From Pseudomonas agarici (GTDB lineage: Bacteria; Pseudomonadota; Gammaproteobacteria; Pseudomonadales; Pseudomonadaceae): a stretch of DNA of 64,000 bases. The stretch spans positions 32,594 to 96,593 of the forward strand of contig NZ_FOAR01000003.1 of NCBI RefSeq assembly GCF_900109755.1, in the 5' to 3' direction. The stretch's first letter is position 1; the number at the start of each line of letters is the position of its first letter. Under the pieces are notes generated by a model. It made no database searches, was not told the origin of the DNA, and worked only from the letters and a program-made list of their open reading frames with translations. This document shows positions 39,584 through 48,725 of the stretch, one piece after another. The position numbers and the translations under genes were made by a program.

Positions 39584-40492
39584 TCAGCCCGGTGCGCTCA
39601 GGTGCTCGAACAGCAGACGACTCACTGGCGATAACGCCGCCTCTTCCCGGGCCACCAGGATCAGGCGGCGCGCAGACCATTCATCAATCAGTGGCACGGC
39701 GTGCAACCCCAAGGCTCGACCAAACAGTTCATAGGCCCTTAGCGGCAGGATGCCAATTCCCATGTTCGCCTGGACCATCCGACACATGGCATCGAAGCCC
39801 GGTACATGAATCCGCAGGCGCAACACCTTGCCCGCCGCTCGGGCCGCCACCTGGGTACGCATATTGATCGAACTGGCCGAGTGCAGGCCGACGTGATCAC
39901 TGTCCAGGGTATCGGCGAAGGCCAGCTCCTGGCGCGCCGCCAGCGGATAATCGGGAAGCATCAGCACTACCAATCGATCGTGCCGATACAGCCTGCTGGG
40001 CAAGCCGCGCACATCGGTGTCGCTGGAACAGACCCCAAGGTCGGCCACACCGTCGAGCACGCCTCGCACCACGCCGTTGCTGGGCCGCTCCTCAAGATCA
40101 AGCTTCACTTGCGGATGGCGTGCGGAGAAGTCCCGCAGGTCTTCCGGCAGGAACTGGATAATCGCCGACAGATTGGCCAGCATCCGTACATAGCCGCGCA
40201 CGCCCTGGGTATGTTCACCCAGCTCCAGGCCCATTTTCTCGACGTTGAACAACATCTGCCGAGCATGATGCAGCAGCGTTTCCCCGGCGGGCGTCAGTGC
40301 CATGCCCTTGGCCTGGCGCACGAACAGGCCAATACCCAGCGCCTCTTCCAATTCCATCAGGCGCTTACTCGCCGCCGACACGGCGATGGCCTCGCGGGCC
40401 GCCGCACGGGTCAGAGTGCCCTCCTCGTGCACAGCCACGAACAATTGCAGGGTGATCAGGTCCAGGCGGCGGATCAGGCTTTTTTGCAACAT
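39584..40492 (-). CDS. LysR-type transcriptional regulator
   Basis: A 302-residue LTTR. The N-terminal winged helix (LDLITLQLFVAVHEEGTLTRAAAREAIAVSAASKRLMELEEALG) has the canonical HTH. The periplasmic-binding-like effector domain starts near residue 90 (GYVRMLANLSAIIQFLPEDL). It lies 103 bp upstream of the CoA-transferase gene on the same strand rather than divergent. It probably controls that operon in response to its substrate. Confidence 0.9.
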   Translation of the reverse strand: MLQKSLIRRLDLITLQLFVAVHEEGTLTRAAAREAIAVSAASKRLMELEEALGIGLFVRQAKGMALTPAGETLLHHARQMLFNVEKMGLELGEHTQGVRGYVRMLANLSAIIQFLPEDLRDFSARHPQVKLDLEERPSNGVVRGVLDGVADLGVCSSDTDVRGLPSRLYRHDRLVVLMLPDYPLAARQELAFADTLDSDHVGLHSASSINMRTQVAARAAGKVLRLRIHVPGFDAMCRMVQANMGIGILPLRAYELFGRALGLHAVPLIDEWSARRLILVAREEAALSPVSRLLFEHLSAPG

Positions 40493-40668
40493 GGCGGGCT
40501 CGGCAGCGACTCAATCGAAGTGTCGAGGATATCGCCCTTTCAGTCTCTTGCTGAGCGTTGATTGATGATCTTGGCAGCGATCCTGATTGTGTTTGATCGG
40601 GCCTGACGCTGGCTCATGATAAAGTTACCGTCTGTCTACCTTCTGCTTCGAGACGACGAATAGCGATT

Positions 40669-41673
40669 ATGGAACTCCAGGAATTTGCCACTGAACTTGA
40701 AGACTGGAACGCCGTGCGTGCCGATATTGCCTTTACCGGCCTGCTCGTCGGCAATGGCGCCAGCCGGGCGGTGTGGCCTGCATTCGCCTACGACTCGCTG
40801 TTCGACAAAGCGCAGAGCATTCGCAACCGCCCGCTGGGGCTGAGCGAGCTCGCCGTGTTCAAGGCCCTGGACACTTGCAATTTCGAACAGGTACTCAGTG
40901 CGCTGAAGCACACCATCAGGGTCAACGCTGCCCTGGCGCTCAACTCCTCGTCACCGCGCAATCGCTACTTTGCGATCAAGGAAGCGCTGATCCATGCCGT
41001 GCGCTCGGTGCATATTCCCTGGAAATTCGTCGAGCCCCGCAGCCTGGCACGAATCAACAGCGAACTGGCGTGTTACTCGACGCTCTACTCCACCAATTAC
41101 GACCTGCTCAACTATTGGGCAATCATGCAGGCGCCGCAGCCGTTCACCGACCTGTTCTGCAACGACGAGGCGACCTTCGACCTAGGCCATACCGAAACCC
41201 AGGGCACGCGGATTCTCTACCTGCACGGCGGCCTGCATCTGGTGAAGAACGTCGACGGCGGTACCCGCAAGCTGCTGTCCTCGGAAAGCACCCTGCTCGG
41301 CAGCTTCGCCATCAACACCCTCGGCGATGTGCCGCTGTTCGTCAACGAAGGACGAGCCGAAGACAAGCTCAAGGCGATCCGCAATTCGGACTACCTGTCG
41401 TACTGCTACGGGCAGTTGAGCAAGCATCAGGGTGCCCTGTGCGTTTTTGGCCATGATCTCGGCGAGCAGGACCGGCATATCGTCCAGGCCTTGCACGACG
41501 CCCGTATCGACACCCTGGCGATTTCAATCCACCCGCGCAGCAAGGCGTTTATCCAGCACCAGAAACGACGCTTGGCCGAGCTGTTCGACGGTCGAGAAGT
41601 GACATTGCGCTTCTTCGATGCCAAGAGCCATCCACTGGGTGACCCGGAGCTGCGGGTCACGCCCGAAGAATAA
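40669..41673 (+). CDS. DUF4917 family SIR2-like protein
   Basis: A 334-residue protein of the DUF4917 family. It has SIR2-fold hallmarks: an N-terminal nucleotide-loop-like FTGLLVGNGASRAVW, a central YSTNYDLLNYWA (the TNYD motif of SIR2-like NADases), then ILYLHGGLHL and ALCVFGHDLGEQDRHIVQAL in the C-terminal part. Many SIR2-like proteins cleave NAD+ in anti-phage defence, but no partner gene is beside this one. It is monocistronic, divergent from the LysR gene. Activity is unknown. Confidence 0.75.
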   Translation: MELQEFATELEDWNAVRADIAFTGLLVGNGASRAVWPAFAYDSLFDKAQSIRNRPLGLSELAVFKALDTCNFEQVLSALKHTIRVNAALALNSSSPRNRYFAIKEALIHAVRSVHIPWKFVEPRSLARINSELACYSTLYSTNYDLLNYWAIMQAPQPFTDLFCNDEATFDLGHTETQGTRILYLHGGLHLVKNVDGGTRKLLSSESTLLGSFAINTLGDVPLFVNEGRAEDKLKAIRNSDYLSYCYGQLSKHQGALCVFGHDLGEQDRHIVQALHDARIDTLAISIHPRSKAFIQHQKRRLAELFDGREVTLRFFDAKSHPLGDPELRVTPEE

Positions 41674-41794
41674 AACGCCCCGCTCACTGGCGCGACTCGC
41701 GGGGTGAACGGCGCGCGCCGCCCTAAATGATCGTTGCCGCGTTGGCGCGGGAAAAATCTACTGGCAGGGATTTATTTCAAGAAAGACAAATAGC

Positions 41795-41813
41795 AATAAT
41801 TATCGATATCATT
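41795..41813 (+). promoter_or_regulatory. Fur-box-like operator upstream of the ECF sigma gene
   Basis: The AT-rich stretch AATAATTATCGATATCATT carries three NATWAT-type hexamers, including a perfect ATTATC. It lies just before the sigma gene. The gene set (sigma, FecR, TonB receptor) is normally repressed by Fur with iron. Assigned by eye. Confidence 0.5.
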
Positions 41814-41853
41814 CATGACTTCTCAGCCACTACCTGAAGTCATGAAGTATCCC

Positions 41854-42393
41854 ATGTCCCGTCCCAAGCCCGATCCCTTGTCGGTTGAAACCTTTCGCGG
41901 GTTCTATGCGGACATTCTGCATTTCCTGCGTAAACGAACCGACAACGCCAACGACGCGGCGGACATGACCCAGGACGTCTTCACCCAATGGTTGGACTAC
42001 GACCAGCAAGCCAGGGTCGAGCAACCACGGGCCTTTCTGTTCCAGATGGCACGCAACCTGTTGCGCGATCACTGGCGCAAGCAAAAGGTTCGGCAAGCAG
42101 TGCATAACCAACAGAGCGACCTGGAGCAGGAACCTGTGGCCGACGACCGCAACGAACCGCTGGCGGCCACTGAGCGCCTGAAGCGACTCGAACACCTCAA
42201 GCAGGTACTCACCGAACTCTCGCCTCGGCGCCGGGAAGCCCTTATGCTTGCTCGTTTCGAGGGCTTGAGCCAGGCCGAGGTCGCTGAACGCATGGGGATT
42301 TCCATCAGCATGGTGGAGAAACATATCGCCTCTGCCTTGCAGCACTGCAAGCAACGCCTGGATCAAGATCATGGCAAGGAGCAGCCAGAATGA
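41854..42393 (+). CDS. ECF sigma factor, FecI/HasI type
   Basis: An extracytoplasmic-function sigma factor of about 180 residues (193 if started at 41815). Region 2 reads DAADMTQDVFTQWLDY, and region 4 reads LSPRRREALMLARFEGLSQAEVAERMGISISMVEKHI with a clear HTH. The 41815 ATG overlaps the Fur-like site, so I chose the later ATG; 41842 is also possible and no start has a strong RBS. It is followed, with ATGA overlap, by its FecR-like anti-sigma factor. It probably transcribes the adjacent haem receptor gene on cell-surface signalling. Confidence 0.9.
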   Translation: MSRPKPDPLSVETFRGFYADILHFLRKRTDNANDAADMTQDVFTQWLDYDQQARVEQPRAFLFQMARNLLRDHWRKQKVRQAVHNQQSDLEQEPVADDRNEPLAATERLKRLEHLKQVLTELSPRRREALMLARFEGLSQAEVAERMGISISMVEKHIASALQHCKQRLDQDHGKEQPE

Positions 42394-43349
42394 AGCGCGT
42401 CACTGATATCGAGTTCGCTGAAAATAGCATCGACGCCCAGGCAGCCAGCTGGTTTGCACGCAATCGCAGCGAGCAGGACCAAGCCGCCGCCGAGGACTTC
42501 GAGGCATGGCGGGCAACCCCTGCCCACGCCCGTGCCTATGCCGAGCTCGAGACGTTGTGGGCCGATCTCGGCGAACTGCGCCGGTTGAACAGGCCAGTGC
42601 CACTGGCGCCGCGCCGAACCAGCCCTTGGCGCCAGGTTCCAGCCGTGGCAGCCGCGCTGATCTGTGCGCTATTGACCAGCAGCCTCGGTGCGCCGAACAC
42701 GCCCTACCGGCATCAGGTCGCGGCCCATGCCGAAGGTACCCGTACCCTGAAGCTGCCAGATGGCAGCACCCTGTACGTGAATGCCAACACCCGTCTGCGC
42801 ATCAACTTTCGTGCCTTGCAACGCGATATCTATCTGGACCAGGGCCAGCTCTACCTGGAAGTCGCCGCCGACAAGGAACGCCCGCTCTGGGTACATGCCG
42901 GCAACGCCCGCGTGCGAGTGGTCGGTACCGCGTTCGACGTGCGACGCGGTCAAAAGCAACTGGTGGTCAGCGTCGCCCACGGTCAAGTCGCCTTCGAGCC
43001 CGAAGGTGACCCGAATCACGCGACCTTGCTCGAAGCCCGCCAGCGCGGCACCTACGACTATGCCAAGGGCACCGTGCAACAGCAGGCGCTGAGCGCTGAA
43101 GAGGTAGCCGACTGGCGCGGCGGCCACCTGACCTTTCGTAACCGCGAACTGGCCAGCCTGATCGACGAGCTCAATCTTTACCGCAGCAAGCCTGTGCAAC
43201 TGGCCGACGGCCCGCTGGCGCACTACAAGGTTTCCGGCAGCCTGGATGCCAAGGATCCCGATGCCCTGCTCAACGCTCTGCCCGCCCTGATCCCGGTGAA
43301 AACCGTGGGCCTGGACGGCGGCGAAGTACGGATCGAAAGCCGCAAATAA
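42390..43349 (+). CDS. FecR-family anti-sigma/signal transducer (HasS-like)
   Basis: A 319-residue inner-membrane regulator. The cytoplasmic N-terminal DUF4880 domain (residues ~14-55, AQAASWFARNRSEQDQAAAEDF) holds the sigma factor. One TM segment is at ~80-100 (VPAVAAALICALLTSSLG). The periplasmic FecR domain (LKLPDGSTLYVNANTRLRI, VVGTAFDVRRG) is followed by a C-terminal STN-like segment that contacts the receptor. Its ATG overlaps the sigma stop. It should relay a haem/hemophore signal from the receptor. Confidence 0.9.
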   Translation: MKRVTDIEFAENSIDAQAASWFARNRSEQDQAAAEDFEAWRATPAHARAYAELETLWADLGELRRLNRPVPLAPRRTSPWRQVPAVAAALICALLTSSLGAPNTPYRHQVAAHAEGTRTLKLPDGSTLYVNANTRLRINFRALQRDIYLDQGQLYLEVAADKERPLWVHAGNARVRVVGTAFDVRRGQKQLVVSVAHGQVAFEPEGDPNHATLLEARQRGTYDYAKGTVQQQALSAEEVADWRGGHLTFRNRELASLIDELNLYRSKPVQLADGPLAHYKVSGSLDAKDPDALLNALPALIPVKTVGLDGGEVRIESRK

Positions 43350-43392
43350 AACCACATATGCGAATATTTTGCATTCGCATATGTGGTTTTAT
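43346..43392. terminator. Perfect 20-bp inverted repeat after fecR, probable terminator/attenuator
   Basis: ATAAAACCACATATGCGAAT and its exact complement flank ATTTTGC. The right arm ends GTGGTTTTAT, giving a modest U-tract. It starts at the fecR stop and lies 77 bases before the receptor gene. It may partly terminate the sigma-fecR message and uncouple it from the receptor. Confidence 0.7.
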
Positions 43393-43469
43393 TTCTGCGC
43401 CGCGTCTTCCTCCCCATTGCGTTCTGAACGAACGCCTTTTTGGTCTTTCTGGCCACATTGGGAGATTGA

Positions 43470-46046
43470 ATGTTTCGCGCCGCTCATGAGCTATTTCACA
43501 CCTGTTCCCGTCCAACGCTGATGGCCACCTGCCTGACCGTCAGCCTCAAGGCCATGGCAGCCGACTCAGTGATGCTGAATCTGCCGGCTCAGTCGCTGGC
43601 GACATCACTGAGCGAAGTCGCGCAGAAAACCCACATCCAGTTGCTGTTCGACGAGGAGCAGTTACGCAACACCCAGGCCCGTGCACTGGAGGGTCGGTTC
43701 ACCGCGCAGCAAGCCGTTACCCTGCTGCTCGGCAACGGCGGGTTCAAATTGATTCGGGTCGGCAACACCTTCGTGGTCCGCAAGATCGAGATCGAGATCG
43801 AGCCCGAAGCCGCTCCCCGCAACAGTGCGATCCAGTTGGGCGCGGTGAGCATCCTCGGCGACGGTAAGGAGGTCAGCGCCAGCACCGTCGGTCGCTCGAC
43901 CCTGACCCAGGACGATATCGAGCGCAACCAGCCTAGCAACATTCCCGCGCTGCTCGGCACCTTACCCGGCGTCAGCATGGGCGGCTCGATGAAGCCCGGT
44001 GGCCAAACTATCAATATCTGGGGTCTGGGCGATGCCGAAGATGTGCCATTGACCGTCGATGGCGCCACCAAAAGCAGCTTCGAACGCTATCAGCAAGGCA
44101 CCATTTTCATCGAACCTGAGCTGATCAAAAGCATCGAAGTGGAAAAAGGCCCGCACTCGCCGCAGACCGGCAACGGAGGCTTCGGCGGCACGGTACACAT
44201 GGAAACCAAGGATGCTCCCGACCTGCTGGAAAAGGGCCGCAACAGCGGCGCCATGGTCAAGTACGGCTACGCCAGCAACAACCATGAACAGACCTACAGC
44301 GCCACCGCCTACGGCCGGACCGATGACGGCCGGGCCGATGCCTTGGTGTTCCTGACTCAGCGTGACGGCGGCGACATGAAACTGGCCGCCACCCCACCCG
44401 ATCCCGACAACCGCTATCCGATCAATCCCAAGCGCCTGCCCAACAGCGCCCAGGACCTGGACGCGATGCTGCTCAAGCTGAACCTGAACATCACTGACGA
44501 GCAGAGCCTCAAGCTCTCCTACTCGCGCTCCCACAGCGAGCGTTGGGCGCCGTTTTCGTCACAGAGCTATCCGACGCCCCCCAGCGCCTCGAACATCGCG
44601 CGATACGGTTACGAAGGTGCCCTCAAGCGCCTCCTCGCCGATCGCGATACCGTCGATACCACCTGGTCGGGTAAGTACCAATACAAGCCCTCGGACAACC
44701 CGTGGGTGGACCTGCAGGTGAAATATTCCGAGTCCAATACCGACCAGACCGACGAGCGCGACGCCACCGCGTACTACCAACTGTCCACCGGCGGACGCAA
44801 GATGGACACCGCCTACAAGGACCGCGAGCTGGAGATCAAGAACACCAGCCTGTTCGATACCGGCGTGCTGCAACACGCCCTGACCGCCGGCGTGCAGATC
44901 CGCAGGCATGCCCGCGAAACCGAGATGTGGATGCCTGGCACCGCCTACGAGACTCCGATGTACAACTATGGGCATTTCCAGCCAGCCTTCATGCCCCACG
45001 GCAAGGTCGACGCCAATGCCTTCTTTATCGAGGATGCCGTGACCCTGGGGGACTTCACGCTGACGCCGTCCCTGCGTTATGACCACGTGCGCAACCGAGG
45101 CGAGGCCAACGATGCACCTTACTACTCCAACCCCGACCCGGCCATCGGCCACGACTACAGCGACCGCACCTACGCCGGTTGGTCGCCACGCCTGGCAGCC
45201 TTTTGGCGAGTGACGCCGACCCAGGGCCTGTTCGCCAACTACAGCAAGACCTGGCGCGCCCCGGTCATCGATGAACAATACGAAGTCCAGGGACTGGGCA
45301 GCCGTACCGCCACCAGTGTCGACCTCGACCCCGAACGCATCACCGCGTTGCGTTTGGGCACCATCAGCCATTTCTCCAAACTGCTGTCGGGCAACGACGA
45401 CCTGATGGTGCGCAGCACCTTCCTGCACAACCGGATCGAGGACGAGATCTTCAAAGCCACGGGTGTGGGCTGCGAGAACCAGGCGATCAATGGCGGCACC
45501 CTCGGCAACGCCTGTCCGTCGGGCGCGATGTCCAACTACCGCAACATCGGCGGCATGACCATCAAGGGCTTCGAGGTCGAAAGCTACTATGACTCCGATC
45601 ATGTGTTCGGTCAGTTGTCCTACACCTATCTCACGGGCAAGCGCGACAACCCCTACACCAACCCGTGGGGATCATCGGTCTGGGCACGGGACATTCCACC
45701 GGCTAAATGGGTGGTGATGCTAGGCACCAAGATTCCGAGCCTGGATGCGCGAGTCGGCTGGCAGGGAATCTATGTGCGCAAGACCGATCGCCTGCCCAGC
45801 GACAAGTACAGCAGCGGCCCAGGTAGCAATTTCGGCGACACCTTCTACGACCAGTACGCGAACGACAGCTAGGTGGTACAAAGCCTGTTCGCCCAGTGGA
45901 AACCACGGCAACGCTACCTGAAGGGCACCGAGATCAACGTCATGGTGGATAACCTGATGAACCGCAACTACCGCCCAGAACTGAGCGGCGACCGCGCCTA
46001 CAGCGAGGGGCGTAACCTCAAGGTCAGCCTGACGCGGTTCTTCTGA
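43470..46046 (+). pseudogene. hasR: HasR-like TonB-dependent haem receptor with in-frame TAG
   Basis: This outer-membrane receptor has an STN signalling domain (LNLPAQSLATSLSEVAQKTHIQLLF, residues ~30-100), a plug (residues ~125-250) and a barrel. The sequence matches the haem/hemophore receptor class. The reading frame is open for 800 codons. A TAG at 45870-45872 falls where homologs have Tyr in a QYANDSYxV-type segment. The same frame then continues for 57 codons of clearly homologous barrel to the terminal RFF and TGA at 46044. The loss of the last strands and C-terminal Phe should block assembly by BAM. It could be a true nonsense mutation or a sequencing error. GGAG precedes the ATG. Confidence 0.85.
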
Positions 46047-46285
46047 GCCATGCCCCTGAAACACCAGCAAATCCGTGGCGTTCGCCTGCACCACGAGCAT
46101 GACGGCGATTGAATTGGATCGACGTTGACCTGGTGGTCGCGCCGACAAGCTGCTAGCTGTCAGCCAGCCCGGAGCGCCGGAACGAAAAACTGTACGGACC
46201 ATTTATTGCCCAGCTGTAACAGCGCGTCGCCGCGTCTTTATGGCTAGATGAGGGTCCTGTATCCCTGATTTCCGGCCCAATACTT

Positions 46286-47197
46286 ATGTCCTCCCGCGAA
46301 AACACCGGCATGCTGCTTGGCCTACTGGGTGTGGTGATCTTCAGCCTGACCCTGCCCTTCACCCGTATCGTGGTGCAGGAAATCAACCCGCTGCTCAATG
46401 GCCTCGGTCGCGCTCTGGTCGCGGCCGTTCCGGCAGCCGCCCTGCTGCTGTGGCGACAGGAAAAGTGGCCTAGCTGGAGCCAGTTCAAGGGCTTGTGGCG
46501 GGTGATCGCCGGAGTGATCCTGGGCTTTCCGGTGCTCTCGGCCTGGGCCATGCAGACCCTGCCGGCCTCCCATGGCGCCCTGGTCAATGGCCTGCAGCCC
46601 TTGTGCGTGGCGTTGTATGCGGCCTGGCTGTCCCACGAACGACCGTCACGGGCCTTCTGGGCCTGCGCCGCCGCGGGCAGTGCGCTGGTGCTGGGATATG
46701 CATTGATCAGCGGTGCCGGGAGTATCCAGGCCGGCGATCTGTTGATGCTTGGCGCGATTGTCGTCGGCGGCCTCGGTTATGCCGAGGGCGGGCGCCTGGC
46801 CCGGGAGATGGGTGGCTGGCAGGTGATCTGCTGGGCCTTGGTGTTGTCGACACCGGTGTTGATCGGCCCGGTACTGTACCTGGCCTGGCAACATCAGGGG
46901 GCTATTTCCGGCAAGACCTGGTGGGCCTTCGGCTACGTGGCGATGTTCTCGCAGTTCCTCGGCTTTTTTGCCTGGTACGCCGGACTCGCACTCGGTGGTA
47001 TCGCCAGAGTCAGCCAGATCCAGCTACTGCAGATTTTCTTCACCATCGGCTTTTCGGCGCTGTTCTTCGGCGAACACGTCGAGCCGATCACCTGGCTGTT
47101 TGCTGGGGGCGTGATCAACACCGTGATTCTCGGGCGCAAGACCAGCGTCCGCCCGGCGCATCCGGGCAGCTTGCCGCCGGGGATTCAACTCAAGTAG
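46286..47197 (+). CDS. EamA/DMT-family transporter
   Basis: A 303-residue ten-TM drug/metabolite exporter with two EamA repeats (residues ~10-140 and ~150-285), e.g. GVVIFSLTLPFTRIVV and MFSQFLGFFAWYAGLALGG. Substrate unknown; close relatives export amino acids or related metabolites. No strong RBS precedes the ATG at 46286, and a second ATG lies at 46310. Its 3' end overlaps the convergent methyltransferase gene by 13 bases. The 240-base gap after the haem receptor shows no has hemophore or export gene. Confidence 0.87.
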   Translation: MSSRENTGMLLGLLGVVIFSLTLPFTRIVVQEINPLLNGLGRALVAAVPAAALLLWRQEKWPSWSQFKGLWRVIAGVILGFPVLSAWAMQTLPASHGALVNGLQPLCVALYAAWLSHERPSRAFWACAAAGSALVLGYALISGAGSIQAGDLLMLGAIVVGGLGYAEGGRLAREMGGWQVICWALVLSTPVLIGPVLYLAWQHQGAISGKTWWAFGYVAMFSQFLGFFAWYAGLALGGIARVSQIQLLQIFFTIGFSALFFGEHVEPITWLFAGGVINTVILGRKTSVRPAHPGSLPPGIQLK

Positions 47198-48402
47198 CCA
47201 TCGGCTCGCAGCAAGGTTTCCAGGCAGTGCTCCCGGATGGCGTAGAATGCCTTGAGCTCCTCGATTTTCGCCAGCAGCGGCGCCAGCTCCCGCGGTTCGG
47301 CCCGCTTGACCGCGAGGATCATCTTGTTCTTGTTGGTGTGCTCAAGGGAGATGAATTCGAAGACCTTGGTCTCGTAGCCGCAGGCCTCGAGGAACAGTGC
47401 CCGCAGGCTATCGGTGAGCATCTCCGCCTGCTGCCCCAGGTGCAGGCCGTATTGCAGCATCGGCTTGAGCAACGCCGGGCTTTGAATCTGCAGGCGAATC
47501 TGTTTGTGGCAGCAGGGTGAGCACATGATGATCGCCGCACCGGAACGGATGCCGGTATGGATCGCATAGTCGGTGGCAATATCACAGGCATGCAAGGCGA
47601 TCATCACCTCCAGCTCGCTCGGTGCCACACTGCGCACATCGCCGCACTTAAATAGCAGGCCCGGATGATCCAGTCGTGCGGCAGCGGCATTACATAGCGA
47701 CACCATCTCTTCGCGCAACTCGACACCGGTCACCTGCCCTTCGGCCTGCAAGGTGTCGCACAAGTAGTCATGGATGGCGAAGGTCAGGTAGCCTTTGCCC
47801 GAACCAAAATCCGCCACCCGTATCGGCTGGTCCAGCCTTATCGGTGAGCTGCCCAGGGCATGGGAAAAGACTTCGATGAACTTGTTGATCTGCTTCCATT
47901 TGCGCGACATGGTCGGGATCAACTCGTGCTGCCGGTTGGTCACGCCAAGGTCGGTGAGGAAGGGGCGGCTGAGCTCCAGATAGCGGTTCTTCTCACGGTT
48001 ATGTTCGCCGCAAGGTATCTCCCGCGCTTGCTGGGCCTTGCCCTTGAACAAGCTGCTTTTGCCTTTCTTACTGTATTCGAGCTGCACTTCATCGGTCAGC
48101 GACAGCAGGTGGGCGTTCTTGAATGAAACCGCTAGCAGCCCGGCGACAACCGCCACACCGTCGGCCAGAGAAAGGTTCTTGGTGATATCGCGGGTCTTGT
48201 AGCGGTAGACAAAGGACAGGCACGGCTGGTCCTTGACCGTCAGTTGCTTGATGATCAACCGCTGCAGGTCCGCTTCGGCGCCCACGTATTTGGCCAGTAC
48301 CAACTTGATAAACGCGTTCTGCGCCAGGCTGGTTTCGAGCAACTCGATAAACTGGGCGTGGTGGTTCGGCACGGACCGGCTGGGGCTTGCAGTAGCTGAC
48401 AT
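47185..48402 (-). CDS. SAM-dependent methyltransferase
   Basis: A 405-residue protein whose central Rossmann methyltransferase domain has motif I VADFGSGKGYLTFAIHDYL near residue 195, then GVELREEMVSLCNAAA and an ALHACDIATDYAI segment. SPCCHKQ follows, typical of the Methyltransf_32/TRM13-like RNA methyltransferase group. The N-terminal ~180 residues are specific to this family and lack a recognised domain. RNA is the likely substrate by family, but that is not proven. Divergent from the encapsulin gene. Confidence 0.82.
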   Translation of the reverse strand: MSATASPSRSVPNHHAQFIELLETSLAQNAFIKLVLAKYVGAEADLQRLIIKQLTVKDQPCLSFVYRYKTRDITKNLSLADGVAVVAGLLAVSFKNAHLLSLTDEVQLEYSKKGKSSLFKGKAQQAREIPCGEHNREKNRYLELSRPFLTDLGVTNRQHELIPTMSRKWKQINKFIEVFSHALGSSPIRLDQPIRVADFGSGKGYLTFAIHDYLCDTLQAEGQVTGVELREEMVSLCNAAAARLDHPGLLFKCGDVRSVAPSELEVMIALHACDIATDYAIHTGIRSGAAIIMCSPCCHKQIRLQIQSPALLKPMLQYGLHLGQQAEMLTDSLRALFLEACGYETKVFEFISLEHTNKNKMILAVKRAEPRELAPLLAKIEELKAFYAIREHCLETLLRADGYLS

Positions 48403-48531
48403 AAAAAAGCGCCTCGGGCGCGCGGAATCTGGACAGAAAGAATGCGCGATATGTTAGGCGGGATGCGACGCCGAGGCACGGGCTTATTTCGTCATTCATC
48501 GGGTTCCCCGGCCTTGATGCTCCGCAATGAC

Positions 48532-48558
48532 TTGACGTTTCGCAGAACCGACTAGAAT
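48532..48558 (+). promoter_or_regulatory. Candidate promoter for the encapsulin operon
   Basis: TTGACG (48532-48537) and TAGAAT (48553-48558) are separated by 15 bases, slightly short of the optimum. It is the only sigma70-like pair that I see before the encapsulin gene, 168 bases upstream of its start. Confidence 0.4.
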
Positions 48559-48573
48559 TAGGAGCTTCTGGTC

Positions 48574-48690
48574 ATGGATGCCCGGCGCTTCATGACTTTC
48601 GCCCACCTAACCGATAGCGATCTCAGAAGCAGCAAGGGTTACGCAGGTTTCAGACGCGGCATTTCCCCTAGCAGAAAGTATGCTGACTGA
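48574..48690 (+). CDS. Possible 38-residue leader or small protein upstream of the encapsulin
   Basis: This ORF starts [16 protein letters not shown] and ends SPSRKYAD. The ATG is preceded by a strong AGGAG at nine bases and by a promoter-like pair just upstream. The stop lies 35 bases before the encapsulin start. The peptide is basic and Arg/Ser-rich, with no hydrophobic segment. It is too short to assign. It could be a real small component of the compartment operon, a leader peptide or chance. Confidence 0.3.
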   Translation: MDARRFMTFAHLTDSDLRSSKGYAGFRRGISPSRKYAD

Positions 48691-48725
48691 GTGGTTTTTT
48701 TAAAAAAACTGATCAGGTGCCCGTC

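Larger units (their letters stand above)
48403..48725. other. Intergenic region between methyltransferase and encapsulin genes
   Basis: These 323 bases hold a promoter-like TTGACG/TAGAAT pair, a 38-codon candidate ORF and, immediately before the encapsulin gene, a run of seven T then seven A around 48692-48710. No operator for a known regulator was recognised. Confidence 0.5.

Noticed and set aside
38290..39867. A 525-codon plus-strand frame opposite the CoA-transferase
   Set aside because: No recognisable protein features; the minus strand encodes a complete CoA-transferase.
40669..41673. DUF4917 gene considered as part of a defence island
   Set aside because: Neighbours are a LysR regulator and an iron-signalling cassette; no other defence, integrase or phage gene is nearby, so only a single-gene role is suggested.
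43346..43392. Palindrome considered as an insertion-sequence end
   Set aside because: No transposase, target duplication or second copy in the window; position fits a terminator/attenuator.
46050..46112. A 20-codon ORF after the haem receptor considered as a hasA remnant
   Set aside because: Its short basic product shows no similarity to the HasA hemophore and lacks a ribosome-binding site.
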